Assembly: GCF_900536025.1 (NCBI RefSeq)
Contig: NZ_UNOZ01000019.1
Coordinates: 157,842 to 221,841, forward strand
Direction of reading: 5' to 3'
DNA: 64,000 nt
From: Pseudomonas reidholzensis
GTDB lineage: Bacteria; Pseudomonadota; Gammaproteobacteria; Pseudomonadales; Pseudomonadaceae
Both the position numbers and the translations under genes were made by a program. Positions 8,233 through 17,287 of the stretch are shown in pieces. Every line of letters begins with the position of its first letter. Within the stretch, counting starts at the first letter, position 1. The notes under the pieces were generated by a model, which saw nothing but the letters and a program-made list of their open reading frames with translations, searched no databases and was not told where the DNA came from.

Positions 8233-9132
8233 TTGGAACTCGTCTGGCTCGAAGATCTTTCAGCGCTTGCCGAATACGGCAGCTTCGTTCGGGCTGCAGA
8301 AGCGCGGCATGTTACCCAGCCGGCATTTAGCCGCAGGGTCCGATCATTCGAGAACTGGATGGGGGTTGAATTGCTGGTGCGCACACCACAAGGCGCCACC
8401 CTGACCGAGGCAGGCAGACAAATTTTGCCCAGTGCCCAAGAGGCTGCCAGGCAGTTGTACAGGATGCGCAATGAGGCACAAGAGGTCGCAGGAATGGCCG
8501 CCAGGTCGCTGCAATTCGCGGCCACTCACTCACTGTCGTTTACATTTTTCCCCAAGTGGCTGCGAAGCTCGGAAAACGGCGCCCCCATCGAGGCAGTGAA
8601 GCTGCACTCGGACAGCATGGCTGTCTGTGAGCAGATGCTGATACATGGCCAGGTTCAGTTCATGCTCTGCCACCGCCACCCCGACGTGCCGCCTTTACTG
8701 GCGCCTGATCAGTTCATCAGCAAGAAGGTTGGTGAGGACGTTCTGGTTCCGCTTGCGAGTGCATCCGCCAACTTCGGCACCTCACCCTCAGCGTTGCCCT
8801 ACCTGGCTTATACCCATGAGTCGGGATTGGGGCGTATCGTCGCTCACAGACTGCGTGGCAAAGAAGATTACCTGCACCTCAAGCCACTGTTCAGCAGCCA
8901 CCTTGCAGCGGTACTCATGTCCATGGCTCTGGAAAGCAAAGGCGTAGCATGGCTGCCCAAGAGCCTCACCGAGCAGGAGATCCTGGAGGGGCGCCTGGTC
9001 AGAGCGCTCGATGAAAGCTGGGATATACCCCTGGAAATTCATCTGACCCGCCCAAAAGGATTGCTCAGTCAGTCTGCCGAAGCGTTTTGGGGCAAGGCCG
9101 GTAATGACCCGCAGCCGGTAGACAGTCATTGA
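8233..9132 (+). CDS. LysR family regulator, probably of the tartrate genes
   Basis: The 299-residue protein has an N-terminal winged helix-turn-helix (about residues 3-60: FVRAAEARHVTQPAFSRRV) and a C-terminal LysR substrate-binding domain. The frame is open far upstream, but a perfect AGGAGG at 8219-8224 lies 8 bases before TTG 8233, which fixes the start and gives the usual MELVWLEDL beginning. It diverges from tarD with about 100 bases between starts, the standard layout for a LysR activator and its target operon. The inducer is probably tartrate or a pathway intermediate (inference). Confidence 0.85.
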   Translation: MELVWLEDLSALAEYGSFVRAAEARHVTQPAFSRRVRSFENWMGVELLVRTPQGATLTEAGRQILPSAQEAARQLYRMRNEAQEVAGMAARSLQFAATHSLSFTFFPKWLRSSENGAPIEAVKLHSDSMAVCEQMLIHGQVQFMLCHRHPDVPPLLAPDQFISKKVGEDVLVPLASASANFGTSPSALPYLAYTHESGLGRIVAHRLRGKEDYLHLKPLFSSHLAAVLMSMALESKGVAWLPKSLTEQEILEGRLVRALDESWDIPLEIHLTRPKGLLSQSAEAFWGKAGNDPQPVDSH

Positions 9133-9216
9133 GCGCTGCGCCGGCTTGATTCAAAGGCTGTCCGGATTCCCGAAGAACATCTGGATAGAGCGCTAGCTCG
9201 GACTTTGCGCTCGGTT

Positions 9217-10185
9217 TCAAGTAACAGCGGGCTGGCTCACCTTACGACTCAATCCAGGTGTTTTTCCCGTAATACGCTTGAATGCACGGCTGAAAGCGGC
9301 CTGCGAGGTATAGCCCAAACGCTGCGCTACCTCTTCGATCGGTAGCCTTTCGAGGGTCAGCCACTGGCTCGCAAGCCGCATTCGCAGTTCGGTGACATAG
9401 CGCAGCGGGGCCATGCCAATCGTGACCTGGAAGCGCTCCGCGAAGACCGAGCGTGAGGTATTGCAGTGCTCGGCCAACTGCGCCACGGTCCAGTCGCGGC
9501 CCGGTTGCTGATGGAGCGCAAGCAGTGCACCGGCCAAGCGTGGATCACGCAAGGCGGCGACCAGGCCTGAGGCATTGCCGCAGGCGCACTCCACCCAGCC
9601 GCGAACGACCATGGCCGCCACCACGTCGGCCAGACGCGCGAGGATACCGGCGAAGCCGACACGTGCGGCGCTAACCTCGCGTTCCATGGTTGTCAGGATC
9701 GGTACCAGGCCGGGGTAACGCTGGCCGCCGGCATCAATCAGCATCAGGCCCGGCATCAACTTGCCAAGGCCATGGATACTGCCCAGTTCAAACTCCATAC
9801 AGGCACTGAACAAAATAGTGCTCGGCGTGGGGCTGGCATCGGCTCCGGTCTCCACTGCGCTGATGGTGTCACCCAGCGGGGCGCCATCCAGACGGTCGAT
9901 ATCCAGTACAGGCGCGTCTGGATGTGAAAGCACTTGATGGGCCGCGCCATGGGAGATGAACACGGCGTTGCCGGCAGACAGCGCGTAGGTAGTGCCATCC
10001 TCCATTCGCAGCAGCGCATTGCCGACGGCGATGAAGTGGAACCAGGCGTGCCCAGGTTTTTCCGCGAAGCCCAAACCGAAGGTAGGGCCTGCCTGGATAC
10101 GCCGGTATTCGACACCCCGCAGGCGCATGCCGCGCAATAGCTCGTTGATGAGGTCCGAGGAGAGAGCAAACTGGTCAGCGGGCAT
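9217..10185 (-). CDS. AraC family regulator with N-terminal cupin domain
   Basis: The 322-residue protein has a cupin_6-type sensor domain (about residues 10-190; PGHAWFHFIAVGNALLRMED) and a C-terminal AraC double helix-turn-helix (about 215-315; HCNTSRSVFAERFQ and GYTSQAAFSRAFKRITGKTP). It diverges from the MFS transporter gene at 10288 with 102 bases between starts, so it most likely controls that exporter. Related AraC/MFS pairs respond to toxic small molecules or metabolites. The ribosome-binding site is weak. Confidence 0.85.
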   Translation of the reverse strand: MPADQFALSSDLINELLRGMRLRGVEYRRIQAGPTFGLGFAEKPGHAWFHFIAVGNALLRMEDGTTYALSAGNAVFISHGAAHQVLSHPDAPVLDIDRLDGAPLGDTISAVETGADASPTPSTILFSACMEFELGSIHGLGKLMPGLMLIDAGGQRYPGLVPILTTMEREVSAARVGFAGILARLADVVAAMVVRGWVECACGNASGLVAALRDPRLAGALLALHQQPGRDWTVAQLAEHCNTSRSVFAERFQVTIGMAPLRYVTELRMRLASQWLTLERLPIEEVAQRLGYTSQAAFSRAFKRITGKTPGLSRKVSQPAVT

Positions 10186-10287
10186 GGTTCAGGTGTTTTA
10201 GTCAAAAATTAGGGATTTACAATCATAGATCGTCCGGCTGCCCGCGCCTAGACTTCGGTTCGGAATGAAGTTCAGGAGATCCGTACC

Positions 10288-11538
10288 ATGACCGACTGTG
10301 TATTTACTGCCGTATCCGACCGCCATCCTGGCGTCGGCTTGGATGAAGCGCCTGCGACCCCCGCGTGGATGGCCGTGTTTTCGTTGGCAATGGGGGTGTT
10401 CGGGTTACTGACCGCTGAGTACCTTCCGGCCAGTTTGTTGACGCTGATGGCGACTGACCTGAGCGTGTCCGAGGCGCTGGCTGGCCAGGCGGTAACGGTG
10501 ACAGCCGTAGTAGCGCTGTTCGCCGGCTTGTTGGTGCCAGGCCTGACCCGTGGCATCGACCGGCGTTGGGTGTTGCTGGGGTTTTCCACGTTGATGGTCG
10601 CTTCCAATCTGTTGGTCGCCATTTCCTCCAGCTTCGCGGTGCTGTTGTTGATGCGCATCTTGCTGGGTATTGCCCTTGGCGGGTTCTGGAGCATGGCGGC
10701 GGCGGTAGCGATGCGCTTGGTGCCGAATGCTCTGTTGCCCCGGGCGCTGTCGATCATTTTCAGCGGCATTGCCATCGGGACGGTCGTTGCAGTGCCGCTG
10801 GGCAGCTATCTGGGCGGGCTGTATGGCTGGCGCAGCGCGTTCTTTGCAGCGGCGGCGGTAGGCATGCTGACCCTGGCTTTCCAGTCGTTCACGTTGCCGC
10901 GCCTCGCGCCGCGTCGGCCGGCAAGGCTACGCACTGTTCTAGAGGTGCTGCTGCGCCCAGGCATAGCCATGGGGATGTTCGGGTGTGTGCTGGTGCACAG
11001 CGGGCACTTCGCGATGTTCACCTATGTTCGGCCATTCCTTGAAGGGACCATCGGCATTGGCGCGCAAGGGCTGTCACTGATGTTGCTGGGGTTCGGTGTG
11101 GCCAACTTCGTCGGCACGCTGTTGGCCGGGAGGCTGCTGGAGCGCTATCCGCTGGCCACGCTGGTGTTGATGCCCGCACTGGTCGGCGTTGCAGCACTGG
11201 CGTTGGTGCTGTTGCCGGCGTCGTTGCCGGGGCAGGCGATACTCCTGGCGCTCTGGGGCTTGGCCTTTGGCGGTGTGCCGGTGGCGTGGTCGAACTGGGT
11301 TGCCAGTGCGGTACCTGATCAGGCGGAAAGCGCCGGAGGCATGGTGGTGGCCTCTGTGCAGTCCGCCATCGCAACAGGCGCCGCCGCTGGCGGTGCAGTG
11401 TTCAGCTTGGGTGGTAGCGCCGGCGTGTTCGTCGCAGCGGCCGTGGTGATGCTGCTGGCCGCGCTGTTGATTGCGCTGCGGGTTCGCGTCCCTTCTGGCC
11501 ATGGCGTTCGCCAGTCCGAGGGGGCGTTGCACCTTTGA
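10288..11538 (+). CDS. MFS transporter (DHA1-type, 12 membrane segments)
   Basis: The 416-residue inner-membrane protein has about twelve hydrophobic segments starting near residue 28 (WMAVFSLAMGVFGLLTAEYLPA). This resembles AraJ/YdhP-type drug or sugar efflux carriers. The loop between helices 2 and 3 carries the family A-like motif (LVPGLTRGIDRRWVLLG). AGGAG lies 9 bases upstream of the ATG. It is divergent from a cupin-AraC regulator, which suggests induction by its own substrate. The substrate cannot be told from sequence. Confidence 0.85.
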   Translation: MTDCVFTAVSDRHPGVGLDEAPATPAWMAVFSLAMGVFGLLTAEYLPASLLTLMATDLSVSEALAGQAVTVTAVVALFAGLLVPGLTRGIDRRWVLLGFSTLMVASNLLVAISSSFAVLLLMRILLGIALGGFWSMAAAVAMRLVPNALLPRALSIIFSGIAIGTVVAVPLGSYLGGLYGWRSAFFAAAAVGMLTLAFQSFTLPRLAPRRPARLRTVLEVLLRPGIAMGMFGCVLVHSGHFAMFTYVRPFLEGTIGIGAQGLSLMLLGFGVANFVGTLLAGRLLERYPLATLVLMPALVGVAALALVLLPASLPGQAILLALWGLAFGGVPVAWSNWVASAVPDQAESAGGMVVASVQSAIATGAAAGGAVFSLGGSAGVFVAAAVVMLLAALLIALRVRVPSGHGVRQSEGALHL

Positions 11539-11562
11539 GAAACTCTCACCCAGTCGCGCAAC

Positions 11563-12024
11563 CTATGCTTTGGGCTCGTCCCAGTCGCTACGCGTCGCAG
11601 CAGTCAGCGCATCCCAGTCATCAGGAGGGTTGCCGCGGCCCAGCATCTTCTCGAATACGGCGTAGGGATCGGATTTGCTGCCTGCGGACCGTAGGGTATT
11701 TTCGTCGTTGACCCATGCATAGACGATAACCTTTGACCTTGAGTCGTAGCGAAAGAACAGCCGAAAGCGCCTGCCGATTTTTGCGCGGCGCCAATGTCGG
11801 TACGCGGTGCCCAGCGTGTTGCCTTGGCGGAAATCATCACGGCCGGGGTCGGCAGGCACAGCCTCCATGATCAGATGGCTCAATGCCCGAAACAGTTTGA
11901 CGTTGGCGTTGCTCTCAAAACCTTGAGGATCGTTCTGCTCGGCTCGGGCGGCGGCTTCTTGCAATTTGCTTAGCTGTAAAGTCACACCTTCATGGAACAG
12001 CAGTGTCCAGCCATGTCGCACCAT
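11563..12024 (-). CDS. yhaV: YhaV-type type II toxin (RelE-superfamily RNase)
   Basis: The 153-residue protein matches E. coli YhaV in length and in its conserved core: FRQGNTLGTAYRHWRRAK, GRRFRLFFRYDSRSKVI, WVNDENTLR and DAYAVF-like SDPYAVFEKMLGRGNPPDDW. YhaV is a ribosome-associated mRNA interferase neutralised by PrlF. Its ATG overlaps the antitoxin stop by one base (TGATG), so translation is coupled with antitoxin first. The length is full and no frameshift is seen, so the toxin is probably active. It converges on the MFS gene. Confidence 0.9.
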   Translation of the reverse strand: MVRHGWTLLFHEGVTLQLSKLQEAAARAEQNDPQGFESNANVKLFRALSHLIMEAVPADPGRDDFRQGNTLGTAYRHWRRAKIGRRFRLFFRYDSRSKVIVYAWVNDENTLRSAGSKSDPYAVFEKMLGRGNPPDDWDALTAATRSDWDEPKA

Positions 12025-12341
12025 CAGATCGCGACCTCACCGTCGATATCTTCGTCCAGGTTTACAGAGTGATTTGCGTTGGCGAGCAGGGTTTGCGCCA
12101 AGTCTTCCGGCAGGGTGGTGAGGTTGCGTCCGCCTCGGATATCAGCCTCTAGTAAACCCAGGAACGCACCGATGGCAGGGTCTTCATGGATGGTGTTTAC
12201 GCTGCTGACCACAATTTCGCCCCCGCGGACGTCGAATGCGATCTTGCCACCGGTATCAACCCCCAGTAGCTGGCGAACTGATTTAGGGAGGGTGACTTGG
12301 CCTTTTGAGGTCAGCGTGGCGATTTCGTGGATGGCAGGCAT
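12024..12341 (-). CDS. prlF: PrlF-type antitoxin (AbrB/MazE-like swapped-hairpin fold)
   Basis: The 105-residue protein has an N-terminal SpoVT-AbrB DNA-binding domain (LTSKGQVTLPKSVRQLLGV, about residues 9-27), typical of SohA/PrlF antitoxins, and an acidic C-terminal tail (NLDEDIDGEVAI) likely to bind the toxin. ATG 12341 has GGGAG 7 bases upstream. A longer frame extends to 12497 but has no coding character. The pair should autorepress from an upstream operator; a palindrome lies at 12372-12389. Confidence 0.88.
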   Translation of the reverse strand: MPAIHEIATLTSKGQVTLPKSVRQLLGVDTGGKIAFDVRGGEIVVSSVNTIHEDPAIGAFLGLLEADIRGGRNLTTLPEDLAQTLLANANHSVNLDEDIDGEVAI

Positions 12342-12371
12342 GAGCATTCTCCCGGATGTTTTGACTGAATG

Positions 12372-12389
12372 GTAAGGAATAATCCTTAC
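12372..12389. promoter_or_regulatory. Candidate PrlF-YhaV operator palindrome
   Basis: Inverted arms GTAAGGA (12372-12378) and TCCTTAC (12383-12389) are separated by ATAA, about 30 bases upstream of the prlF start. AbrB-type antitoxins bind such sites in their own promoters. The assignment rests on position and symmetry only. The rest of the gap up to 12654 holds the divergent promoter region for the DUF262 genes, with no other structure that I could see. Confidence 0.5.
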
Positions 12390-12654
12390 GCGGTCAATCT
12401 TGGCTTGCTGCTGATCAAACATCGGCGGGGAGGGCGCCAGTAGCACCGCAGGATGAGTTACACCACTTCTTGGGACACGATCACAAAAACGCAGCATGGG
12501 AAATCCACGGCTTTCTGTTGCCGCTCGCTGCGCAGTTGGACAGCGCGCCAGCCCTCATAGCGCTTTTGAATGAAATGGCCTTGTGCCATTATGGCAACTT
12601 GTAGTCTCCTCTCAAGGGGGCGCTGGCCGCCGGACCCAGTACAAGGACTGTCCT

Positions 12655-14127
12655 ATGAATCAAGCCGTGAGTGAACGGTCGCTCGCCCCGCAATTGCCAT
12701 TGGACGTTGAGGGCATCGCTGTCGCCTCCACGAGCCTCGACAACGTGTTCAACGGCAAGCGCATCCCCTCCAGCGACGGCGGGGTCATCTTCGGCCGGCT
12801 GCATCTGCCGGAGTATCAGCGGCCCTACCGCTGGAGCGAGGATCAACTAGGGCGGCTGCTCGACGACTTGCGCAGCTTCTTTAGCAGCGATGCACCGGCC
12901 CATGATTTCTACCTGGGCAGCATCATCTTGCACCAGGAGGGGGGCGACGGGCGCCAGCGTGGTCTGCTCAACATCATCGACGGACAGCAGCGAATTACCA
13001 GTCTGGCCTTGTTGCATTACCTCCAGCACGGCGAGAAAGGCGCGCCCGAACTGAAGTTCAACGCGCCGGAGAGCCATCGACGCATCCAGCTGAATCTTCG
13101 CTGGCTGGAGCAGCAACGGCTGCCGCGGATCGACTTCACCCGTATCAACGTGACCCTGGTCGTCACTCGGCGTGAAGACGACGCCTACCGTTTCTTCGAA
13201 ACCCAGAACACCTCGGGCGTGCGCTTGAGCGGCGCCGACATCGTCAAGGCCTATCATCTGCGCAGTATTGCCGCCGCGGTGCAAGACGATTTCGCCCGAA
13301 CCTGGGAGGGGCTCGGCGAGCTCAAACCGTTGGTCGCGGCCCTCATGAAGTCCCGGCACTGGCAAACTTTGCGCTGGCGCAACGTCGCCAGCGATCGGGA
13401 TCCGCTGCAGGAGCGCAAGCAGATCGTCACGGAGCTCGCTGAGTGCACGCTTTCCGACACCGGCGACATCGCTTATCGGTCTCTGCAACTGCACCGCGAT
13501 GCCTCGGGCGGGGAAACACAGATCATCCAGCCGGGTTACGCCATGCGCCAGCCGCTGGGTACCGGGGTCAATACCATGCGTGTAGTTGCCTACTTCCAAG
13601 GCTTGCGCAAGACCTTGCTTGAGGTCGACAAGACGGCCAAAGAACCCACGTTCGCCTTCTACTACAAGCGCTTGGCCCATGACGCATGCGGAAGCGTGTT
13701 TCTCAGCCGTGCTTTTGATTGCGCGTTGCTGATGTACGCCAGCCAGTTCGGTACTTCCCGTCTGCTTGAAGCCAGCCTGTGGATGTTCCGGATGATCTTC
13801 TCCTATCGCCTGATCAAGGATGTCAGCGTCCGGGAAGATGGCGTGCAGGCGCACCTCAAGGACAATTTGTTGCTGGACTGGATCGCAAATGCCCACACCC
13901 ACCAAGAGCTGTTGAATTACTTGCGTGCCTACACCTACACGGCCAGTGCTGAGCATCTGGACAAGAACAGCATCAAGAAGCGCTTCGTGGAGTCGGTAGG
14001 TTTGACGCTGAACCTACATCTGCCCTGGCCTGAAACGCAGCGGGTGGCCGGTGAATATGACGCAGAGTTGCGCAGTGCCATCGAACGCATCAGCCGCGAT
14101 GACCTCGTCTGCCAAGGAGGCAAATGA
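12655..14127 (+). CDS. DUF262 domain protein (GmrSD-like), first of a coupled pair
   Basis: The 490-residue protein has an N-terminal DUF262 domain: LPEYQRPYRWSEDQL (about residues 46-60), FYLGSIIL, and the hallmark IIDGQQRITSL near residue 112, then FFETQNTSGVRLSGADIVKAY. DUF262 is a ParB/sulfiredoxin-like fold that binds and hydrolyses nucleotides in GmrSD and SspE. No DUF1524 HxxP/HNH nuclease signature appears in its C-terminal half. ATG 12655 has AAGGA 7 bases upstream; an earlier in-frame ATG at 12583 lacks a good site. Its stop overlaps the start of the next gene (ATGATGA), so the two are coupled. A role as the non-nuclease partner in a defence system is inference. Confidence 0.82.
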   Translation: MNQAVSERSLAPQLPLDVEGIAVASTSLDNVFNGKRIPSSDGGVIFGRLHLPEYQRPYRWSEDQLGRLLDDLRSFFSSDAPAHDFYLGSIILHQEGGDGRQRGLLNIIDGQQRITSLALLHYLQHGEKGAPELKFNAPESHRRIQLNLRWLEQQRLPRIDFTRINVTLVVTRREDDAYRFFETQNTSGVRLSGADIVKAYHLRSIAAAVQDDFARTWEGLGELKPLVAALMKSRHWQTLRWRNVASDRDPLQERKQIVTELAECTLSDTGDIAYRSLQLHRDASGGETQIIQPGYAMRQPLGTGVNTMRVVAYFQGLRKTLLEVDKTAKEPTFAFYYKRLAHDACGSVFLSRAFDCALLMYASQFGTSRLLEASLWMFRMIFSYRLIKDVSVREDGVQAHLKDNLLLDWIANAHTHQELLNYLRAYTYTASAEHLDKNSIKKRFVESVGLTLNLHLPWPETQRVAGEYDAELRSAIERISRDDLVCQGGK

Positions 14128-16085
14128 TGAACGCCCAAGTCCAGTCCCATGTCCAGTCCGCCGCCACGCTGTGCGTCCAAGGCATATCGTTGACCATTCC
14201 CTGCTACCAGCGCCCCTACGTCTGGCCCGGCGATGCGGTGGAGGAACTCCTTGAGCAAATCATCCAGGCCAGCGAACCGGACGCGGACGGCCAACCGGTG
14301 CAAGCCCATTACTTCATCGGGACTGTGCTGAGCAGCGTGGTGCCATCCAGCGCCAATCCTGCCGCGAGCACGACCTACGAACTCATCGATGGTCAGCAGC
14401 GAATGACGACCCTTATGATCCTGGCGCTTGCCTTCTGCGCGTTGAAAACCGGCTCGCCGCTACGCTCGCTGGTGGTGCTGGGCAATGTTCCCCGCCTCAC
14501 CTTCAATATCCGCGACGAAGTCCAGGCCCGGTTGAGTACCTGGGCGGGCTTGGCCGAAGAAAAGCCGCTGGACAAGGAGGATGCTGCCAATCCTTATCTG
14601 GTTCATCTGAGCGCCGCGCGCAAGGTCGCCTGCGATCGCCTCAAACGGTTGCGCGCCACGGGAGGTGAGCAGGCCCTGGAGCGGGTGGGCGACTACCTGT
14701 TTAACCAGGTCACGTGGGTCAACAATGTCATGCCGGCGGGCATGGACCTGAACAAGCTGTTCGCTACGCTCAACACCAGCGGCGTTCAGCTTGAGCAGAC
14801 GGATATCCTCAAGGCTCGCTTGATGTCGCGGATCAAGCATCACCGCACGACGTATGAAGGGATCTGGCAGGCCTGCGAGGACATGGGCAACTACTTCGAA
14901 AGGAACCTGCGTGATGTTTTCGCCGGTGTCAGCTGGAACATGGTGGGCATCAATGACCTGCTGAGCCATTCCTTCGATCTCTTCTCCCTGGATCGTCCTG
15001 CTGCCGGTCACGCCCTAGGCCGGTCTATCGATCAAATCTCGTCGATGAGAATCCAGGGCGAGCAGGTGGGCGAAACCGAGAACAAGGATGAGGCTCGCTA
15101 TCAATCGATCGTCAGTTTTGGCCTGTTGCTGATGCATGCCTACCGAATCTACCGCCATGCCCAGGGGGCTAAAGACATCGGTTTCCGTGTGAACGACGGT
15201 AACCTCAACGCCTGCTTCTCGAGTTTTGTTGAAACAGCCAGCGCAGCACAAGCCAAGGCATTCATGGAATGCCTGTGGAGCGTGCGCTTCCAGTTCGACC
15301 GCTGGGTAGTCAAGTGGGTCCGTCTGGGCGAGGACGATGAGCGGACCTTGCGCCTGAGTTCGCTCAGTCCCCGCAAGCGCATCATTTCGGAATGGCGCAC
15401 GCATCTCGAGACTTCCGACCTGAGCCAGTTGCAAAGCGTGCGCTACCTCACCGGCGAGCGCAGCGCTCAGTACTGGCTGACCCCCTTTTTGGGCAAGCTG
15501 ATCGAAACGCCCGGCATGGGCGAGCAGCAGGTATTGAAGCTGTTGGAAAGCATCGACAACCAGCTTTCCCTCACGGAAATGACTCAGAAGGAGGCGAGTT
15601 ATCAACTGCTCTCCAGCGGCACAGCCGAATCCTTGCCGATCAAGGACAAGATCGCCTATCTGAAGGAGCACCACGGCACGAGCTTCGAGCACTACTGGTT
15701 CCAGAAGCTGGAATATATTCTTTGGCGGGAGCGACGCTCGTTCGGTTGGTTGCACTCGGCACGGCTGCAGTCGTACCGGATCACATCGAAGAACTCGGTC
15801 GAACACGTGCACCCTCAGAACGAAGAGTTTGGCAGCACACTCAGTGACCACCTGCTGCACGGCTTTGGCAATCTGGTACTGCTCAGCCCGGGAGAGAACT
15901 CGTCGTATAGCAACCTGGCGGTGATCAAGAAGCAGGCGGCCTTCCGCGCCAAGCCGAAGTACGACTCCTTGAAACTGGCGCACATGTTCCATGTGCTGGG
16001 CAATGGGGACGACTGGGGTCGCACCCAGATCGATAACCATGTTGACGAGATGCTGGCGCTTATCGAGGCGCATTACCGCCGCTGA
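14127..16085 (+). CDS. DUF262-DUF1524 protein (GmrSD/SspE-like predicted nuclease)
   Basis: The 652-residue protein has an N-terminal DUF262 domain (IPCYQRPYVWPGDA; HYFIGTVL; ELIDGQQRMTTLMIL near residues 86-100; TLNTSGVQLEQTDILKARL). A C-terminal DUF1524 HNH-like nuclease domain follows, with SVEHVHPQNEEFG and GNLVLLSPGENSSYSN (about residues 558-600). GmrSD cuts modified phage DNA and SspE uses the same two domains against unmodified phage. AAGGAGG at 14114-14120 favours ATG 14127; ATG 14124 is 3 bases too close. It is translationally coupled to the preceding DUF262 gene. The target is unknown. Confidence 0.87.
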   Translation: MNAQVQSHVQSAATLCVQGISLTIPCYQRPYVWPGDAVEELLEQIIQASEPDADGQPVQAHYFIGTVLSSVVPSSANPAASTTYELIDGQQRMTTLMILALAFCALKTGSPLRSLVVLGNVPRLTFNIRDEVQARLSTWAGLAEEKPLDKEDAANPYLVHLSAARKVACDRLKRLRATGGEQALERVGDYLFNQVTWVNNVMPAGMDLNKLFATLNTSGVQLEQTDILKARLMSRIKHHRTTYEGIWQACEDMGNYFERNLRDVFAGVSWNMVGINDLLSHSFDLFSLDRPAAGHALGRSIDQISSMRIQGEQVGETENKDEARYQSIVSFGLLLMHAYRIYRHAQGAKDIGFRVNDGNLNACFSSFVETASAAQAKAFMECLWSVRFQFDRWVVKWVRLGEDDERTLRLSSLSPRKRIISEWRTHLETSDLSQLQSVRYLTGERSAQYWLTPFLGKLIETPGMGEQQVLKLLESIDNQLSLTEMTQKEASYQLLSSGTAESLPIKDKIAYLKEHHGTSFEHYWFQKLEYILWRERRSFGWLHSARLQSYRITSKNSVEHVHPQNEEFGSTLSDHLLHGFGNLVLLSPGENSSYSNLAVIKKQAAFRAKPKYDSLKLAHMFHVLGNGDDWGRTQIDNHVDEMLALIEAHYRR

Positions 16086-16372
16086 GCCCGAAGTAGCCGA
16101 TGCCGGTCACGAGGAAAGTTTTTAGAGGTTGCAAACGGATGGGCCGCAACGGATTTCTTGCGCAGATGGATTTACCGGGTTTTATTGCCCGGTTGCAAGC
16201 CGAGCTGCCAAGGCTTGATTTACATCCGTAGTGCTTGCCGAGCAGGCTCGTCGAGGGCGGATGGCACCGGCGGGTGGCGGGTATTGCGCACGTGCATGCG
16301 TCCTACCGTTGGGGTAACGCCTGGCATGACCGGGTTTGTCTTTGAATAGTTTTTCGGCGGTTTCAGGCACCT

Positions 16373-17287
16373 TCAAAGACTCTCAGGGTCGCCGAAGAAC
16401 ATCTGAATCCTGGACCGCAACCACCGCTCCGCCGGATCATTATCCTGCGCCCCACGCCACGCCATGTGCAGCTCGAAGCTACGCACTTCAATCGGCAGAT
16501 CCTCGGCCCGGACCCCGCCACCCGCCGTCAGCACCTCGGCCGTGTAATCCGGCACCGTTGCGACGATATCCGTCCCCGTCAGCAAGCTGCTCAGCCCGTT
16601 GAACTGCGGCACCGCGAGCACCACGTGGCGCTTGCGGCCGATCTCGTCGAGGGCTTCATCGATAAACCCGGACAGGTCCCCGGCAAACGACACCAGCGCA
16701 TGCGGCCGGGCGCAGAAATCATCCAGGGTGATGCTCCCCGGCATGCTGTCGGCGCGCAGCAGCTTGGGTTTGCTGCGCCGCAGTACCTTGCGCTTGGCGT
16801 TGGCCGGCAGGTCGCTGGTGTAGCTGACGCCCACCGAGATCTCGCCCGAGGCGAGCAGGGTGGGCATCAGCAGGTAATTGACCCGGCGCACCACCAGGAC
16901 GATGCCCGGGGCCTCGGCGCGGATGCGCTTGAGCAACTGCGGCAGCAGGGCGAATTCGGCGTCGTCCGACAGGCCGATGCGAAACACCGAGGTGCTGGTG
17001 GCCGGGTCGAACTCGGCGGCGCGGCTGACCGCGGTGGAAATCGAGTCGAGCGCCGGCGAGAGCAGGGCGAAGATTTCGTTGGCCCGGGCCGAGGGCTCCA
17101 TGCTGCGCCCGGTACGCACGAACAGGGGGTCATCGAACAGGTTGCGCAGGCGCGACAGCGCGGCGCTGATGGCCGGCTGGCCGAGGAACAGCTTCTCGGC
17201 GGCGCGGGTTACGCTGCGCTCGTGCATCAGGGTTTCGAACACGATCAGCAGGTTGAGGTCTACGCGACGCAGGTCGTTACGGTTCAT
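16373..17287 (-). CDS. LysR family transcriptional regulator
   Basis: The 304-residue protein has an N-terminal helix-turn-helix (RSVTRAAEKLFLGQPAISAALSRL written in two halves, about residues 20-43) and a LysR/NodD-type effector domain. ATG 17287 gives the common MNRNDLRRVDLNLL beginning; an upstream in-frame ATG at 17341 would add 18 residues of unlikely sequence. It diverges from the dehydrogenase gene at 17502, the likely target. The 287-base gap before it (16086-16372) holds no gene or clear structure and marks the apparent change to higher GC sequence. Confidence 0.85.
   Translation of the reverse strand: MNRNDLRRVDLNLLIVFETLMHERSVTRAAEKLFLGQPAISAALSRLRNLFDDPLFVRTGRSMEPSARANEIFALLSPALDSISTAVSRAAEFDPATSTSVFRIGLSDDAEFALLPQLLKRIRAEAPGIVLVVRRVNYLLMPTLLASGEISVGVSYTSDLPANAKRKVLRRSKPKLLRADSMPGSITLDDFCARPHALVSFAGDLSGFIDEALDEIGRKRHVVLAVPQFNGLSSLLTGTDIVATVPDYTAEVLTAGGGVRAEDLPIEVRSFELHMAWRGAQDNDPAERWLRSRIQMFFGDPESL

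Noticed and set aside
12342..12497. N-terminal extension of the PrlF antitoxin to 157 residues
   Set aside because: The extension has no coding character, contains the operator palindrome, and ATG 12341 has a properly spaced GGGAG.
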